In this document: piece by piece, positions 8,726-17,459 of the stretch | Numbering within the stretch: position 1 is the first letter of the stretch | Layout: each line of letters begins with the position of its first letter | Assembly (NCBI RefSeq): GCF_042679605.1 | Contig: NZ_JBHTMU010000015.1 | Span: 1-64,000 of the forward strand | Direction of reading: 5' to 3' | DNA length: 64,000 nt | From: Litorisediminicola beolgyonensis | GTDB taxonomy: Bacteria > Pseudomonadota > Alphaproteobacteria > Rhodobacterales > Rhodobacteraceae | Notes under the pieces: generated by a model | Databases searched by the model: none | The model's input: the letters and a program-made list of their open reading frames with translations, nothing else | Told to the model about the DNA's origin: nothing | Made by a program: the position numbers and the translations under genes

Positions 8726-10129
8726 TCAGGCGGCGCGGGCGGCTTTCATCAGCCCCTGCCGCTTCAACTCGGCGTGACATTCGTCGAGGCTGGTCCAGGC
8801 GCGCTCGATCAGCGTGTCGATCTCGGCCTCGGAAATGACCAGCGGCGGCGAGATGATCATGCGGTCGCCGACATGGCGCATCACCAGGTCGTTGGCAAAG
8901 CAGCGCTCGCGGCAGATATAGCCGACGGTGCCGGATTCGGCCTCGAAGGCGGCGCGGCTGTCCTTGTCCGGCGTCAGCGCGATGGAGCCCATCATGCCGA
9001 CGATGGTCGCCTCGCCGACGAGCGGATGCTCGGTCAGACCCTTGAACTTCTTCTGCAGGTAGGGACCGGTGCGGTCGCGCACGGCGTCGACGATGCCGTC
9101 CTCGTCGAGGATGCGCAGGTTTTCCAGCGCCACGGCGGCGGCCACGGGATGGCCCGAATAGGTGTAGCCGTGGTTGAACTCGGCATCGCCGATCACCTGC
9201 GCGATCTCGGAGGACACGATGGAGCCGCCGATGGGCAGGTAGCCCGAGGACAGGCCCTTGGCGATGGTCATGATGTCGGGCTCGATCCCCATGGTCTGGC
9301 TGCCGAACCAGTTGCCGGTGCGCCCGAAGCCGCAGATCACCTCGTCGGCGATCAGGAGGATGCCGTATTCCTTCAAGATCCGGCTGATCTCCGGCCAGTA
9401 GGTCTCGGGCGGGATGATCACGCCACCGGCGCCCTGCACCGGCTCGGCGATGAAGGCGGCGACGTTCTCGGGGCCGAGCTCGAGGATTTTCTCCTCGAGA
9501 AGCCGCGCCCGGGCGAGGCCGAACTCTTCGGGCGACATGTCGCCGCCCTCGGCCCACCAGTTGGGCTGGTCGATATGGTGGATGTCGGGGATCGGCATGC
9601 CGCCCTGCGCGTGCATGCCCTTCATGCCACCGAGCGAGCCGGAGCCCACCGACGAGCCGTGATAGGCGTTCCAGCGCGAGATCACCGCCTTTTTCGAGGG
9701 CTGACCCTTCAGCTCCCAATAGGTGCGGACCATGCGCAGGTTGGTGTCATTGGCCTCCGAACCCGATCCGGCGAAGAAGACGTGGTTCAGATCGCCGGGC
9801 GCCAGCTGCGCCAGCCGCTCCGCGAGCTTGATCGCGGGCAGGTGCGAGGTCTGGAAGAAGGTGTTGTAGAACGGCAGCTCGGACATCTGCCGGGTCGCCG
9901 CATCGACAAGCTCCTGCCGGCCGTAGCCGACATTCACGCACCAGAGACCGGCCATGCCGTCGAGGATGCGGTGGCCTTCGCTGTCGGTCAGCCAGACGCC
10001 GTCGGCGCGGGTGATGATGCGGGCGCCCTTCTTGCCGAGATCGGCGCCGTGGGTGAAGGGATGCATGTGATGTGCGGCATCGAGCGCCTGCATTTCGGCG
10101 GTCGGCATCGAATTGGTGATCTGGGCCAT
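8726..10129 (-). CDS. Class III PLP aminotransferase, probably polyamine/omega-amino acid:pyruvate
   Basis: A 467-residue fold-type I omega-transaminase. Visible motifs are the PLP phosphate-binding GSGSEAND, the Asp of LLIADEVICGFGRTG and the Schiff-base Lys in MTIAKGLSSGYLPIGG. Context points to putrescine or a related polyamine as the amino donor: it is divergent from a GntR regulator and a PotFGHI transporter and a PuuB-like oxidase lies in the same block. SpuC-type and taurine/beta-alanine transaminases look alike, so the substrate is inference. The ATG at 10129 was chosen over an upstream in-frame ATG that falls in the AT-rich promoter. Confidence 0.85.
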   Translation of the reverse strand: MAQITNSMPTAEMQALDAAHHMHPFTHGADLGKKGARIITRADGVWLTDSEGHRILDGMAGLWCVNVGYGRQELVDAATRQMSELPFYNTFFQTSHLPAIKLAERLAQLAPGDLNHVFFAGSGSEANDTNLRMVRTYWELKGQPSKKAVISRWNAYHGSSVGSGSLGGMKGMHAQGGMPIPDIHHIDQPNWWAEGGDMSPEEFGLARARLLEEKILELGPENVAAFIAEPVQGAGGVIIPPETYWPEISRILKEYGILLIADEVICGFGRTGNWFGSQTMGIEPDIMTIAKGLSSGYLPIGGSIVSSEIAQVIGDAEFNHGYTYSGHPVAAAVALENLRILDEDGIVDAVRDRTGPYLQKKFKGLTEHPLVGEATIVGMMGSIALTPDKDSRAAFEAESGTVGYICRERCFANDLVMRHVGDRMIISPPLVISEAEIDTLIERAWTSLDECHAELKRQGLMKAARAA

Positions 10130-10169
10130 GCGCGCGCCTTTCCTGATTGAGGGGAGGGTTGGCGGAAAA

Positions 10170-10181
10170 ATATGATCAAAT
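10170..10181. promoter_or_regulatory. Operator-like palindrome, aminotransferase promoter
   Basis: ATATGATCAAAT lies 41 bases upstream of the aminotransferase start. It differs by one base from the perfect palindrome upstream of potF at 11080. Both flank the GntR gene, so this is a candidate GntR operator. This is inference from sequence match and position. Confidence 0.45.
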
Positions 10182-10279
10182 TTTTGGAAGGTCAATGGAA
10201 TCGACGAATTGTGCCTCTGCAAGGCGGCATTGCGCGGCGGCGTCAGGTTTTGGTCAGGCGGATGTCGACGCGCCAGGTG

Positions 10280-10993
10280 TCAGGCGCGGGGCGCGCCGCC
10301 GTCGCTGTCCTGCAGCGCTTCGGCGATCTGCGCCATGCCCTGGGCGACGTCCTCGGCCATCGCGCGGGCGGCCTCTTCGGCATCCTTGCGCGCCATTGCG
10401 TCGAGCAGCGCCTTGTGCTGGTCGGGCAGGTTGCGCGTGCCGACCTGTCCGCAAACGACGCGCAGAGAGGGGCCGAAGCGCAGCCAGAGCCCCTCGACGA
10501 CCGAGGTCAGGATCGGCGCGGCGGCGAGGAGGTTCAGCTCTTCGTGGAAGCTGTGGTTTTCCCGCAGGTAGCCCGCGAGATCGCCGCGCGCGATGGCATG
10601 GTCGAGCCGGGCGTCGATCTCGGTCAGGCGGTCGAGATCCTCGGGCGTTGCCCGCGACGTGGCGCAGCGCGCCAGCTCGGGCTCGAGCGCCCCGCGCGCC
10701 ACGGTCAGCTCCTCGACGGCCGCCGCGTTCAGCACGGGCACGCAGATCCGGCGGTTTCCCTGGAACTCGAGCGCGCCCTCGGCGGTCAGCCGCCGCAGCG
10801 CTTCGCGCACTGGCGTCATGCCCGCCGCGAGCGTGACGGTGAGACCCTGAATCGTCACCGGCTGCCCCGGTTCGAGCTCGCCAAAGAGAATCATGTCGCG
10901 CAGCCGACGGTAGACCTGCTCATGCGCGGGCAGACCCGCGCCTGCGCCGCTGTCGTCGCGATCTGCCCGAAAATCCATCACTTTCGCGACCAT
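10280..10993 (-). CDS. GntR family (FadR/FCD-type) transcriptional regulator
   Basis: About 237 residues: an N-terminal winged helix (EQVYRRLRDMILFGELEPGQ, then TPVREALRRLTAEGAL) and a C-terminal all-helical FCD ligand-binding domain with the expected acidic and His residues (ENHSFHEELNLLA). FCD regulators bind small carboxylates or amines and usually repress nearby genes. It sits between the aminotransferase and the polyamine transporter operon, and a matching palindrome occurs in both promoters, so it probably controls both. The ATG at 10993 follows a GGAGG site. Confidence 0.88.
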   Translation of the reverse strand: MVAKVMDFRADRDDSGAGAGLPAHEQVYRRLRDMILFGELEPGQPVTIQGLTVTLAAGMTPVREALRRLTAEGALEFQGNRRICVPVLNAAAVEELTVARGALEPELARCATSRATPEDLDRLTEIDARLDHAIARGDLAGYLRENHSFHEELNLLAAAPILTSVVEGLWLRFGPSLRVVCGQVGTRNLPDQHKALLDAMARKDAEEAARAMAEDVAQGMAQIAEALQDSDGGAPRA

Positions 10994-11079
10994 AAGCACC
11001 TGTCCTCCCGGCCCGATCGGTCCATCTTGCATGGTCTAGGGCAGCATGGAAACATCTGCCTGTTGCCTCTTGAGACAAC

Positions 11080-11091
11080 ATTTGATCAAAT
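11080..11091. promoter_or_regulatory. Operator-like palindrome, potF promoter
   Basis: ATTTGATCAAAT is a perfect 12-bp palindrome 48 bases upstream of the substrate-binding protein start. An 11-base stretch (TGATCAAATTT) is identical to the site at 10173, including bases outside the palindrome. Candidate binding site of the adjacent GntR regulator. Confidence 0.5.
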
Positions 11092-11138
11092 TTGGTCAGC
11101 AAAGAGCAAGAGGCTCTGTCTGCACCTGGGAGAAGAAG

Positions 11139-12224
11139 ATGACAAAAACGCTGCTCACACTGACCGCCGCCGCCGCGCTCGCGGCTGGCGCCGTTCAGGC
11201 GCAGGAAGTGCGCGTCTACAACTGGTCCGACTATATCGACGAGGACCTGCTGACCAAGTTCGAGGAAGAGACCGGAATCGACCTGACCTACGACGTGTTC
11301 GATTCGAACGAAGTGCTGGAGACCAAGATGCTCGCCGGCTCCTCGGGCTACGACGTCGTGGTTCCGACCGGCACCTTCCTGCAGCGTCAGATCCAGGCCG
11401 GCGCGTTCCAGAAGCTGGACAAGAGCCAGCTGCCCAATATCGAGAACATGTGGTCCGTCGTCACCGACCGCACCGAGGCCTATGACCCGGGCGCGGAGTA
11501 CTCGATCAACTACATGTGGGGCACCACCGGCATCGGCGTGAACGTCGACAAGGTCAAGGAAGCGCTCGGTGAAGACGTGCCGATGAACTCCTGGGATCTC
11601 GTCTTCAAGCCCGAGAACATGGAAAAGCTCGCAGGATGCGGCGTGCATTTCCTCGACGCGCCCGCAGAGATGATCCCCGCGGCGCTGAACTACCTGGGCG
11701 AGAACCCCGACAGCCACGATCCCGAGGTGATCGCCCGCGCGATGGAGGTCTACGAGCCGATCCGTCCGCACATCCAGAAGTTCCACTCGTCGGAATACAT
11801 CAACGCGCTCGCCAACGGCGACATCTGCGTGGCCGTCGGCTGGTCCGGCGACATCCTTCAGGCGCGCGACCGCGCGGTCGAGGCCGATAACGGCGTGACC
11901 GTGGAATACGTGATCCCGACCGAAGGTGCGCAGATGTGGTTCGACCAGATGGCGATTCCGGTCGACGCACCGAACCCCGAGCAGGCGCACGCGTTCCTGA
12001 ACTTCATCATGGATGCCCAGAACATGGCGGCGGCGTCGAACTACGTCTACTACGCCAATGGCAACAAGGCGTCGCAGGAGTTCCTGAACGAGGACGTCAT
12101 CGGCGACCCGGCGATCTACCCGGATCAGGAGACGCTCGACAATCTCTTCACCACCACGCCCTACCCGCCGCGCGTTCAGCGCGACGTGACCCGGCTCTGG
12201 ACCGAGATCAAATCGGGCGTCTGA
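11139..12224 (+). CDS. potF: Polyamine ABC transporter, periplasmic binding protein
   Basis: A 361-residue PotF/PotD-type protein with a clear signal peptide (MTKTLLTLTAAAALAAGAVQA). The mature start EVRVYNWSDYIDEDLL is the family signature, and VFDSNEVLETKMLAGSSGYDVVVP fits the ligand cleft. It binds putrescine or spermidine-like ligands in the periplasm and delivers them to the permeases encoded next. The ATG at 11139 has a GGGAGAAGAAG site; an in-frame upstream ATG would bury the signal peptide. Confidence 0.92.
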   Translation: MTKTLLTLTAAAALAAGAVQAQEVRVYNWSDYIDEDLLTKFEEETGIDLTYDVFDSNEVLETKMLAGSSGYDVVVPTGTFLQRQIQAGAFQKLDKSQLPNIENMWSVVTDRTEAYDPGAEYSINYMWGTTGIGVNVDKVKEALGEDVPMNSWDLVFKPENMEKLAGCGVHFLDAPAEMIPAALNYLGENPDSHDPEVIARAMEVYEPIRPHIQKFHSSEYINALANGDICVAVGWSGDILQARDRAVEADNGVTVEYVIPTEGAQMWFDQMAIPVDAPNPEQAHAFLNFIMDAQNMAAASNYVYYANGNKASQEFLNEDVIGDPAIYPDQETLDNLFTTTPYPPRVQRDVTRLWTEIKSGV

Positions 12225-12237
12225 TCGCCTGATCCTC

Positions 12238-12266
12238 GCGGCCCGCACCACCACGGTGCGGGCCGC
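12238..12266 (+). promoter_or_regulatory. Strong intra-operon hairpin after potF
   Basis: Perfect 12-bp arms at 12238-12249 and 12255-12266 with a 5-base loop, 13 bases after the potF stop and before the ATPase gene. No U-run. It probably stabilises the abundant potF message or partly ends transcription, so that less permease than binding protein is made. Confidence 0.6.
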
Positions 12267-12308
12267 TTCGTATGTGACCATCCCCCCGGACGAGCGGAGA
12301 CGCGCCCC

Positions 12309-13433
12309 ATGAACCAGAAGGTCTTTGCCCCCTGGGACGACCCGAACGAAGAGCCCCTGATCCAGTTCAAGGGCGTGACCAAGCGGTTCGGCGATTTCAC
12401 CGCCATCGACGACCTGACGCTCGATATCTACGCGAAGGAGTTCTTCGCGCTGCTCGGGCCGTCGGGCTGCGGCAAGACCACGATGATGCGGATGCTCGCG
12501 GGGTTCGAGACCATCACCGAGGGCAAGATCCTGCTCTCGGGGCAGGACATGGCGCCGGTGCCGCCGAACAAGCGGGCGGTGAACATGATGTTCCAGAGCT
12601 ACGCGCTGTTTCCGCACCTGTCGGTCTGGGAGAACATCGCCTTCGGCCTGAAGCGCGAGGGCAAGCCCAAGGACGAGATCGAGGCCCGCGTCGACGAGAT
12701 GCTGCGGCTGACCCGTCTGAAGAAATTCGAAAAGCGCAAGCCGCACCAGATCTCCGGCGGCCAGCGTCAGCGCGTGGCGCTGGCGCGCAGCCTCGCCAAG
12801 GCGCCGAAGCTCCTGCTTCTCGACGAGCCCCTGGGCGCGCTCGACAAGAAGCTGCGCGAGGAGACGCAGTTCGAGCTGATGGACATCCAGGAATCGACCG
12901 GGACCACCTTCGTCATCGTGACCCATGACCAGGAAGAGGCCATGACCGTGGCCTCGCGCGTCGCGGTGATGGACGAGGGACGGCTCGTGCAGGTCGACAC
13001 GCCGGATCGCATCTACGAGGCGCCGAACTCGGTCTATGTCGCGGATTTCATCGGCGACGTGAACATCGTCGACGGCCGGGCCGAGCCCGAGGGCGAGCAG
13101 ATCAAGCTGCACTGGGCCGAGGGCCAGCCGCCGATCACCGGCACGCCGTCCCAGCCGCTCACAGGGGCCGAGCGGGTGCATTTCGCCATCCGCCCCGAGA
13201 AGGTCGCCATCGCCAAGGAGCGGCCCGAGGGGCGCAACAACGTGCTCGAGGGCGAGGTGATCGACATCGGCTATCTCGGCAACATCTCGACCTATCACGT
13301 GCGGCTCGCCAACGGGCAGATCTTCAAGGCGCAGACCGCCAACACGCGCCGTCTCGCCAATCGCGGCATCACCTGGGAGGACAAGGTCTACCTGAGCTTC
13401 ACGGACACCGCCGGTGTCCTCCTGGAGCGCTGA
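12309..13433 (+). CDS. potG: Polyamine ABC transporter ATP-binding protein
   Basis: A 374-residue ATPase of the PotA/PotG group. Walker A GPSGCGKTT is at residues 50-58, the Q-loop is in MMFQSYALFPHLSVWENI, the signature is ISGGQRQRVALARSL, and Walker B is LLLLDEPLGALD followed by the switch His in VTHDQEEAM. The C-terminal 130 residues form the TOBE regulatory domain. It ends 3 bases before the first permease gene. Confidence 0.93.
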   Translation: MNQKVFAPWDDPNEEPLIQFKGVTKRFGDFTAIDDLTLDIYAKEFFALLGPSGCGKTTMMRMLAGFETITEGKILLSGQDMAPVPPNKRAVNMMFQSYALFPHLSVWENIAFGLKREGKPKDEIEARVDEMLRLTRLKKFEKRKPHQISGGQRQRVALARSLAKAPKLLLLDEPLGALDKKLREETQFELMDIQESTGTTFVIVTHDQEEAMTVASRVAVMDEGRLVQVDTPDRIYEAPNSVYVADFIGDVNIVDGRAEPEGEQIKLHWAEGQPPITGTPSQPLTGAERVHFAIRPEKVAIAKERPEGRNNVLEGEVIDIGYLGNISTYHVRLANGQIFKAQTANTRRLANRGITWEDKVYLSFTDTAGVLLER

Positions 13434-13436
13434 GGG

Positions 13437-14327
13437 ATGCGCCGCTTCGCCCTGATCGCGCTGCCGTATCTCTGGCTCCTGGCGCTGTTCCTGGTGCCGT
13501 TCCTGATCGTCCTGAAGATCTCGCTCTCGGACATCGCCCTGGCGATCCCGCCCTACACGCCGACGCTCGATCTCTCGGCCGGCTGGGAGGGCATCAAGAA
13601 CTTCTTCGGCGCGCTCGATTTCGAGAATTTCGTGTTCCTGACGGGGGACGACCTCTACTGGCGCTCCTACCTGTCGTCCCTGAAGATCGCGGGGGTCTCG
13701 ACGCTGATCACCCTCGCGGTAGGCTATCCCATCGCCTACGGCATGGCGCGCGCGGCCCCGGAATGGCGTCCGACGCTCCTGATGCTGGTGATCCTGCCGT
13801 TCTGGACGTCCTTCCTGATCCGGGTCTACTCGTGGATCGGGATCCTCTCGGGCGAGGGGTTCCTGAACCAGTTCCTGATGTGGACGGGCCTGATCGACGC
13901 GCCGCTGCAGATCCTCGCCACGAACACGGCGGTCTATATCGGCATCGTCTACACCTACCTGCCGTTCATGATCCTGCCGATCTACGCCACGCTCGAGAAG
14001 ATGGACGAGAGCCTGCTCGAGGCGGCCGAGGATCTGGGCTGCTCGAAGCTCTCGGCCTTCTGGCTGGTGACGATCCCGCTGTCGCGGGCCGGCATCGTCG
14101 CGGGGTGCTTCCTGGTCTTCATTCCGGCCATCGGCGAGTTCGTGATCCCGTCGCTTCTGGGCGGGTCGGACACGCTGATGATCGGCAAGGTGCTCTGGGA
14201 GGAGTTCTTCTCGAACCGCGACTGGCCGGTGGCATCGGCGGTGGCGATCGTGCTCCTGCTGATCCTGATCGTGCCCATCGTGCTGTTCCAGCGCAACGAG
14301 CAGAAAGCGCGGGAGGCCGAGGGATGA
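13437..14327 (+). CDS. potH: Polyamine ABC transporter permease 1
   Basis: A 296-residue inner-membrane permease with six or seven hydrophobic segments and the EAA loop (LLEAAEDLGCSKLSAFWLVTIP) that docks on the ATPase. The N-terminal pattern MRRFALIALPYLWLLALFLVPFLIVLKISL is that of PotB/PotH-type subunits. It follows potG with almost no gap. Confidence 0.92.
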   Translation: MRRFALIALPYLWLLALFLVPFLIVLKISLSDIALAIPPYTPTLDLSAGWEGIKNFFGALDFENFVFLTGDDLYWRSYLSSLKIAGVSTLITLAVGYPIAYGMARAAPEWRPTLLMLVILPFWTSFLIRVYSWIGILSGEGFLNQFLMWTGLIDAPLQILATNTAVYIGIVYTYLPFMILPIYATLEKMDESLLEAAEDLGCSKLSAFWLVTIPLSRAGIVAGCFLVFIPAIGEFVIPSLLGGSDTLMIGKVLWEEFFSNRDWPVASAVAIVLLLILIVPIVLFQRNEQKAREAEG

Positions 14328-14330
14328 GGC

Positions 14331-14374
14331 CGAAATTCGATCCGAATTTCGCGCGGATTTCGGTTCGAAATCCG
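14331..14374 (+). repeat. Two tandem perfect hairpins between the permease genes
   Basis: First stem: CGAAATTCG at 14331-14339 with CGAATTTCG at 14343-14351, loop ATC. Second stem: CGGATTTCG at 14354-14362 with CGAAATCCG at 14366-14374, loop GTT. Both are perfect 9-bp stems and the arms resemble each other, so alternative pairings are possible. They fill most of the 82-base gap between potH and potI. They look like a REP-type paired element; the function is unknown. Confidence 0.7.
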
Positions 14375-14409
14375 GCACCGATCCGACCGGGCGCCAAGGG
14401 GAGAGCGGC

Positions 14410-15231
14410 ATGAGACGGTTTTCGTGGTTCAACGCCACCTCGCTGACGCTGGGCTTTGCCTTTCTCTACCTGCCGATGCTGATCCTGGTGATCTACAGCT
14501 TCAACGAATCGAAGCTCGTCACCGTCTGGGCGGGGTTCTCGACCAAGTGGTACGCTGAGCTTCTGCGCGACCAGGAGTTCCTCGACGCCGCCTGGGTCAC
14601 GATCCGGGTCGCGGTCTTCTCCTCCACGCTCGCGACGCTTCTGGGCACCATGGCGGCGGCGGTGATCGTGCGGGCCGGGCGCTTTCCGGGGCGCACGCTC
14701 TTCTCCGGCATGATCTACGCGCCGCTTGTCATGCCCGAGGTCATCACCGGCCTCTCGCTCCTCCTGCTCTTCATCGGGATCGGCCTCGACCGGGGCATCT
14801 TCACCATCGTGCTCGCGCACACGACCTTCTCGATGTGCTACGTCTCGGTCGTCGTCTCCTCGCGGCTCGCGAGCTTCGACCAGGCGCTCGAGGAGGCGGC
14901 GCTCGATCTCGGCTGCTCGCCCTTCCAGGCCTTCCGGCTCGTGACCCTGCCGATCATCGCTCCGGCGGTGATCTCGGGCTGGCTTCTGGCCTTCACCCTG
15001 TCGCTCGACGACCTGGTGATCGCGAGCTTCACCACCGGCCCCTCGGCGACGACCCTGCCGATCAAGATCTTCTCTTCGGTCCGGCTCGGCGTCAGCCCGC
15101 AGATCAACGCGCTCTCGACCCTGATGATCGCGGTGGTGACGGTCGGCGTGATCACCGCGTCGATCATCTCGAAGCGGCAGGCCACCAACCGGGCGCGCGA
15201 GGAACAGGCGGCGGTCCGCGTCACCGAATGA
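14410..15231 (+). CDS. potI: Polyamine ABC transporter permease 2
   Basis: A 273-residue partner permease of the PotC/PotI type with six hydrophobic segments and an EAA loop (ALEEAALDLGCSPFQAFRLVTLP). The AFTLSLDDLVIASFTTGPSATTLP segment is strongly conserved in this family. Its stop overlaps the start of the oxidase gene in an ATGA, which implies translational coupling. Confidence 0.92.
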   Translation: MRRFSWFNATSLTLGFAFLYLPMLILVIYSFNESKLVTVWAGFSTKWYAELLRDQEFLDAAWVTIRVAVFSSTLATLLGTMAAAVIVRAGRFPGRTLFSGMIYAPLVMPEVITGLSLLLLFIGIGLDRGIFTIVLAHTTFSMCYVSVVVSSRLASFDQALEEAALDLGCSPFQAFRLVTLPIIAPAVISGWLLAFTLSLDDLVIASFTTGPSATTLPIKIFSSVRLGVSPQINALSTLMIAVVTVGVITASIISKRQATNRAREEQAAVRVTE

Positions 15232-16541
15232 GGCGCATCTACGAGAGCGCCGCCTACGGTCCCGAGCCCGGCTGCTACTGGGCCGAGACCGTGAGCGCGC
15301 CCGACTGGCCGCGTCTCAGGGGCTCCGAACGGGCCGATGTCGCGGTGATCGGCGGTGGCTTCACCGGGTTGAACGCCGCGCTCGACCTCGCGGCCTCCGG
15401 CGCGCGGGTCGCACTTCTCGAGGCTGAGACGCCCGGCTGGGGCGCCTCGGGGCGCAATGGCGGGTTCTGCTGCCTGGGCGGCGCCAAGGCGCCCGAGGCG
15501 CTCCTGCGCCGCCGCTTCGGGGCCGAAGGGCTCGCGGAGTGGCACGCCACGCAGATCGCCTCGATCGACACGGTGGCGGGACGGCTGGCGGAGCACGGGA
15601 TCGACGCCGACACCCATTCGGAGGGCGAGACCTGCCTCGCCCACACACCCCGGGCGATGGCGCGGCTGCGCGCCGAGGCCGAGGAGGCCGCCCAAGCCTA
15701 CGGCACCGAGCCGCGCCTGACCGAGCGGGACGCGCTGCGGCAGGAGGGTCTCGGCGGGACGTTCCACGGCGCGCTGACCCTTCCCATCGGCTTCGCGCTC
15801 AACCCCCGCAAATACCATCACGGTCTCGCGCGCGCGGCGATGGAGGCGGGCGTCGCCTGTTTCTCGGAAAGCCCGGTCACCGGGCTTGTCCGCGACGGGG
15901 CGCACTGGCGGCTGACCACGCCTGAGGGCGAGATCCGCGCCGACCAGGTGGTCATTGCCACCAACGGCTACTCGTCCGAGGATCTGCCCGACTGGCTCAG
16001 GGCGCGGACCCTGCCGGTGCAAAGCTCGATCATCGTGACGCGCCCGCTCACGCCGGAGGAACAGCAGCGGCAGGGCTGGACCAGTGCGCAGATGTCCTAC
16101 GATTCGCGGAGGCTTCTGCACTATTTCCGGAAGCTCCCGAACGGGCGGTTCCTCTTCGGGATGCGGGGCGGGCTCTCCGCGCGCCCCGCGAGCGTCGCGC
16201 GGCTCAGGGCACGCATCCGGCGCGATTTCCACGCGATGTTTCCCGAGTGGCGCGATGTCGAGATCACCCATGACTGGTCGGGGCTGATCTGCCTGATGGC
16301 CAATCTCACCCCCTATGTCGGCCCGGTGCCCGGTCATCCCGGCCTGCACGCGTCCCTGGGCTATCACGGCAACGGCGTCGCGATGTCGAGCCATTCGGGC
16401 AGACTCCTGGCTGCGCAGATGACCACAGGCGCGCCTGTCCCCGCGGTGCTCTCGGCCCCGCCGCGGCGCTTTCCGCTGGGGCGCTTCCGGCGCTGGCTCC
16501 TGGCTCCGGCCTATGCGGCGGCGGAGACGCTCGACCTCTAG
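15228..16541 (+). CDS. FAD-dependent oxidoreductase, gamma-glutamylputrescine oxidase-like
   Basis: A 437-residue DAO-family flavoprotein. After about 36 residues comes the dinucleotide-binding motif GGGFTGLNAALDLA, then GWGASGRNGGFC, as in PuuB/DadA enzymes. The C-terminus has GYHGNGVAMSSHSGRLLA, typical of the group. Coupling to the polyamine transporter operon suggests oxidation of an imported polyamine or its gamma-glutamyl form, but no puuA ligase lies in the window, so the substrate is inference. Confidence 0.82.
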   Translation: MRRIYESAAYGPEPGCYWAETVSAPDWPRLRGSERADVAVIGGGFTGLNAALDLAASGARVALLEAETPGWGASGRNGGFCCLGGAKAPEALLRRRFGAEGLAEWHATQIASIDTVAGRLAEHGIDADTHSEGETCLAHTPRAMARLRAEAEEAAQAYGTEPRLTERDALRQEGLGGTFHGALTLPIGFALNPRKYHHGLARAAMEAGVACFSESPVTGLVRDGAHWRLTTPEGEIRADQVVIATNGYSSEDLPDWLRARTLPVQSSIIVTRPLTPEEQQRQGWTSAQMSYDSRRLLHYFRKLPNGRFLFGMRGGLSARPASVARLRARIRRDFHAMFPEWRDVEITHDWSGLICLMANLTPYVGPVPGHPGLHASLGYHGNGVAMSSHSGRLLAAQMTTGAPVPAVLSAPPRRFPLGRFRRWLLAPAYAAAETLDL

Positions 16542-16619
16542 CGCCGGGGCGCGCTTGACTCGCGCCCGCCCGCCCCGCAAGAAGCGCGCAGACCAAGGGC
16601 AGGCAGGATTACGGGCATC

Positions 16620-17459
16620 ATGGCCAAGGACGAGGCGAAAAGCGGCGGCGGGATTCTGGAAACCGTCAAGACCATCGTCTACGCGCTTCTGATCGCGGGC
16701 GTGTTCCGGACGCTGTTCTTCCAGCCCTTCTGGATTCCCTCGGGCTCGATGAAGGACACGCTGCTGATCGGCGATTTCCTCTTCGTCAACAAGATGGCCT
16801 ATGGCTATTCCTACGCTTCCTGCCCGTCGGTCTACCTGCCGCAGATCGGCATCGACATCGACGCCTCCGACCTCTGCGGCTGGCTCGACGGCGACAACAC
16901 GCGCTTCTTCGCGGGCGAGCCGCAGCGGGGCGACGTGGTGGTGTTCCGCCATCCGACCACGGGCCGCGACTTCATCAAGCGCCTGATCGGCCTCCCGGGC
17001 GACCGGGTGCAGGTCAAGCAGGGCCTTCTCTACATCAATGACGAGCCGGTCGAGGTCGAGCCCGCGGGCACCTTCACCGAGACCGCCGAGCCGCAGGGTC
17101 CGCAGGCCCTGCGCCCGCGCTGCGCCAACGGCCCGGTGGGCGATGGCGGGGTCTGCGAGAAAGAGAAATTCATCGAGACCCTGCCGAACGGTGTCAGCCA
17201 CGACATCCTGAACATCGGCAACCAGGGCTCCGACAATACGCCGGTCTACACGGTGCCCGAGGGGCATTACTTCTTCATGGGCGACAACCGCGACAATTCC
17301 TCGGACAGCCGCGTGCCCGCGGTGGCGGGCGGCGTAGGCTTCGTGCCCTACGAGAACCTCGTGGGCCGCGCGGACCGGATCATGTTCTCCTCGGCGGGCC
17401 GCTCGATGCTCTACTTCTGGACCTGGCGCAGCGACCGCTTCTTCAAGGGCATCGAGTGA
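16620..17459 (+). CDS. lepB: Signal peptidase I
   Basis: Membrane protease that removes signal peptides from exported proteins. The product has 279 residues with one N-terminal membrane segment (TVKTIVYALLIAGVFRTLFF). The catalytic Ser43 is in PSGSMKDTL, the general-base Lys120 in GRDFIKRLIGLPGD, and box E is GDNRDNSSDSR. Ser-Lys dyad and boxes B-E are all present. A Cys-containing insert (residues about 66-95) lies between boxes. Its TGA overlaps the rnc GTG start. Confidence 0.96.
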   Translation: MAKDEAKSGGGILETVKTIVYALLIAGVFRTLFFQPFWIPSGSMKDTLLIGDFLFVNKMAYGYSYASCPSVYLPQIGIDIDASDLCGWLDGDNTRFFAGEPQRGDVVVFRHPTTGRDFIKRLIGLPGDRVQVKQGLLYINDEPVEVEPAGTFTETAEPQGPQALRPRCANGPVGDGGVCEKEKFIETLPNGVSHDILNIGNQGSDNTPVYTVPEGHYFFMGDNRDNSSDSRVPAVAGGVGFVPYENLVGRADRIMFSSAGRSMLYFWTWRSDRFFKGIE

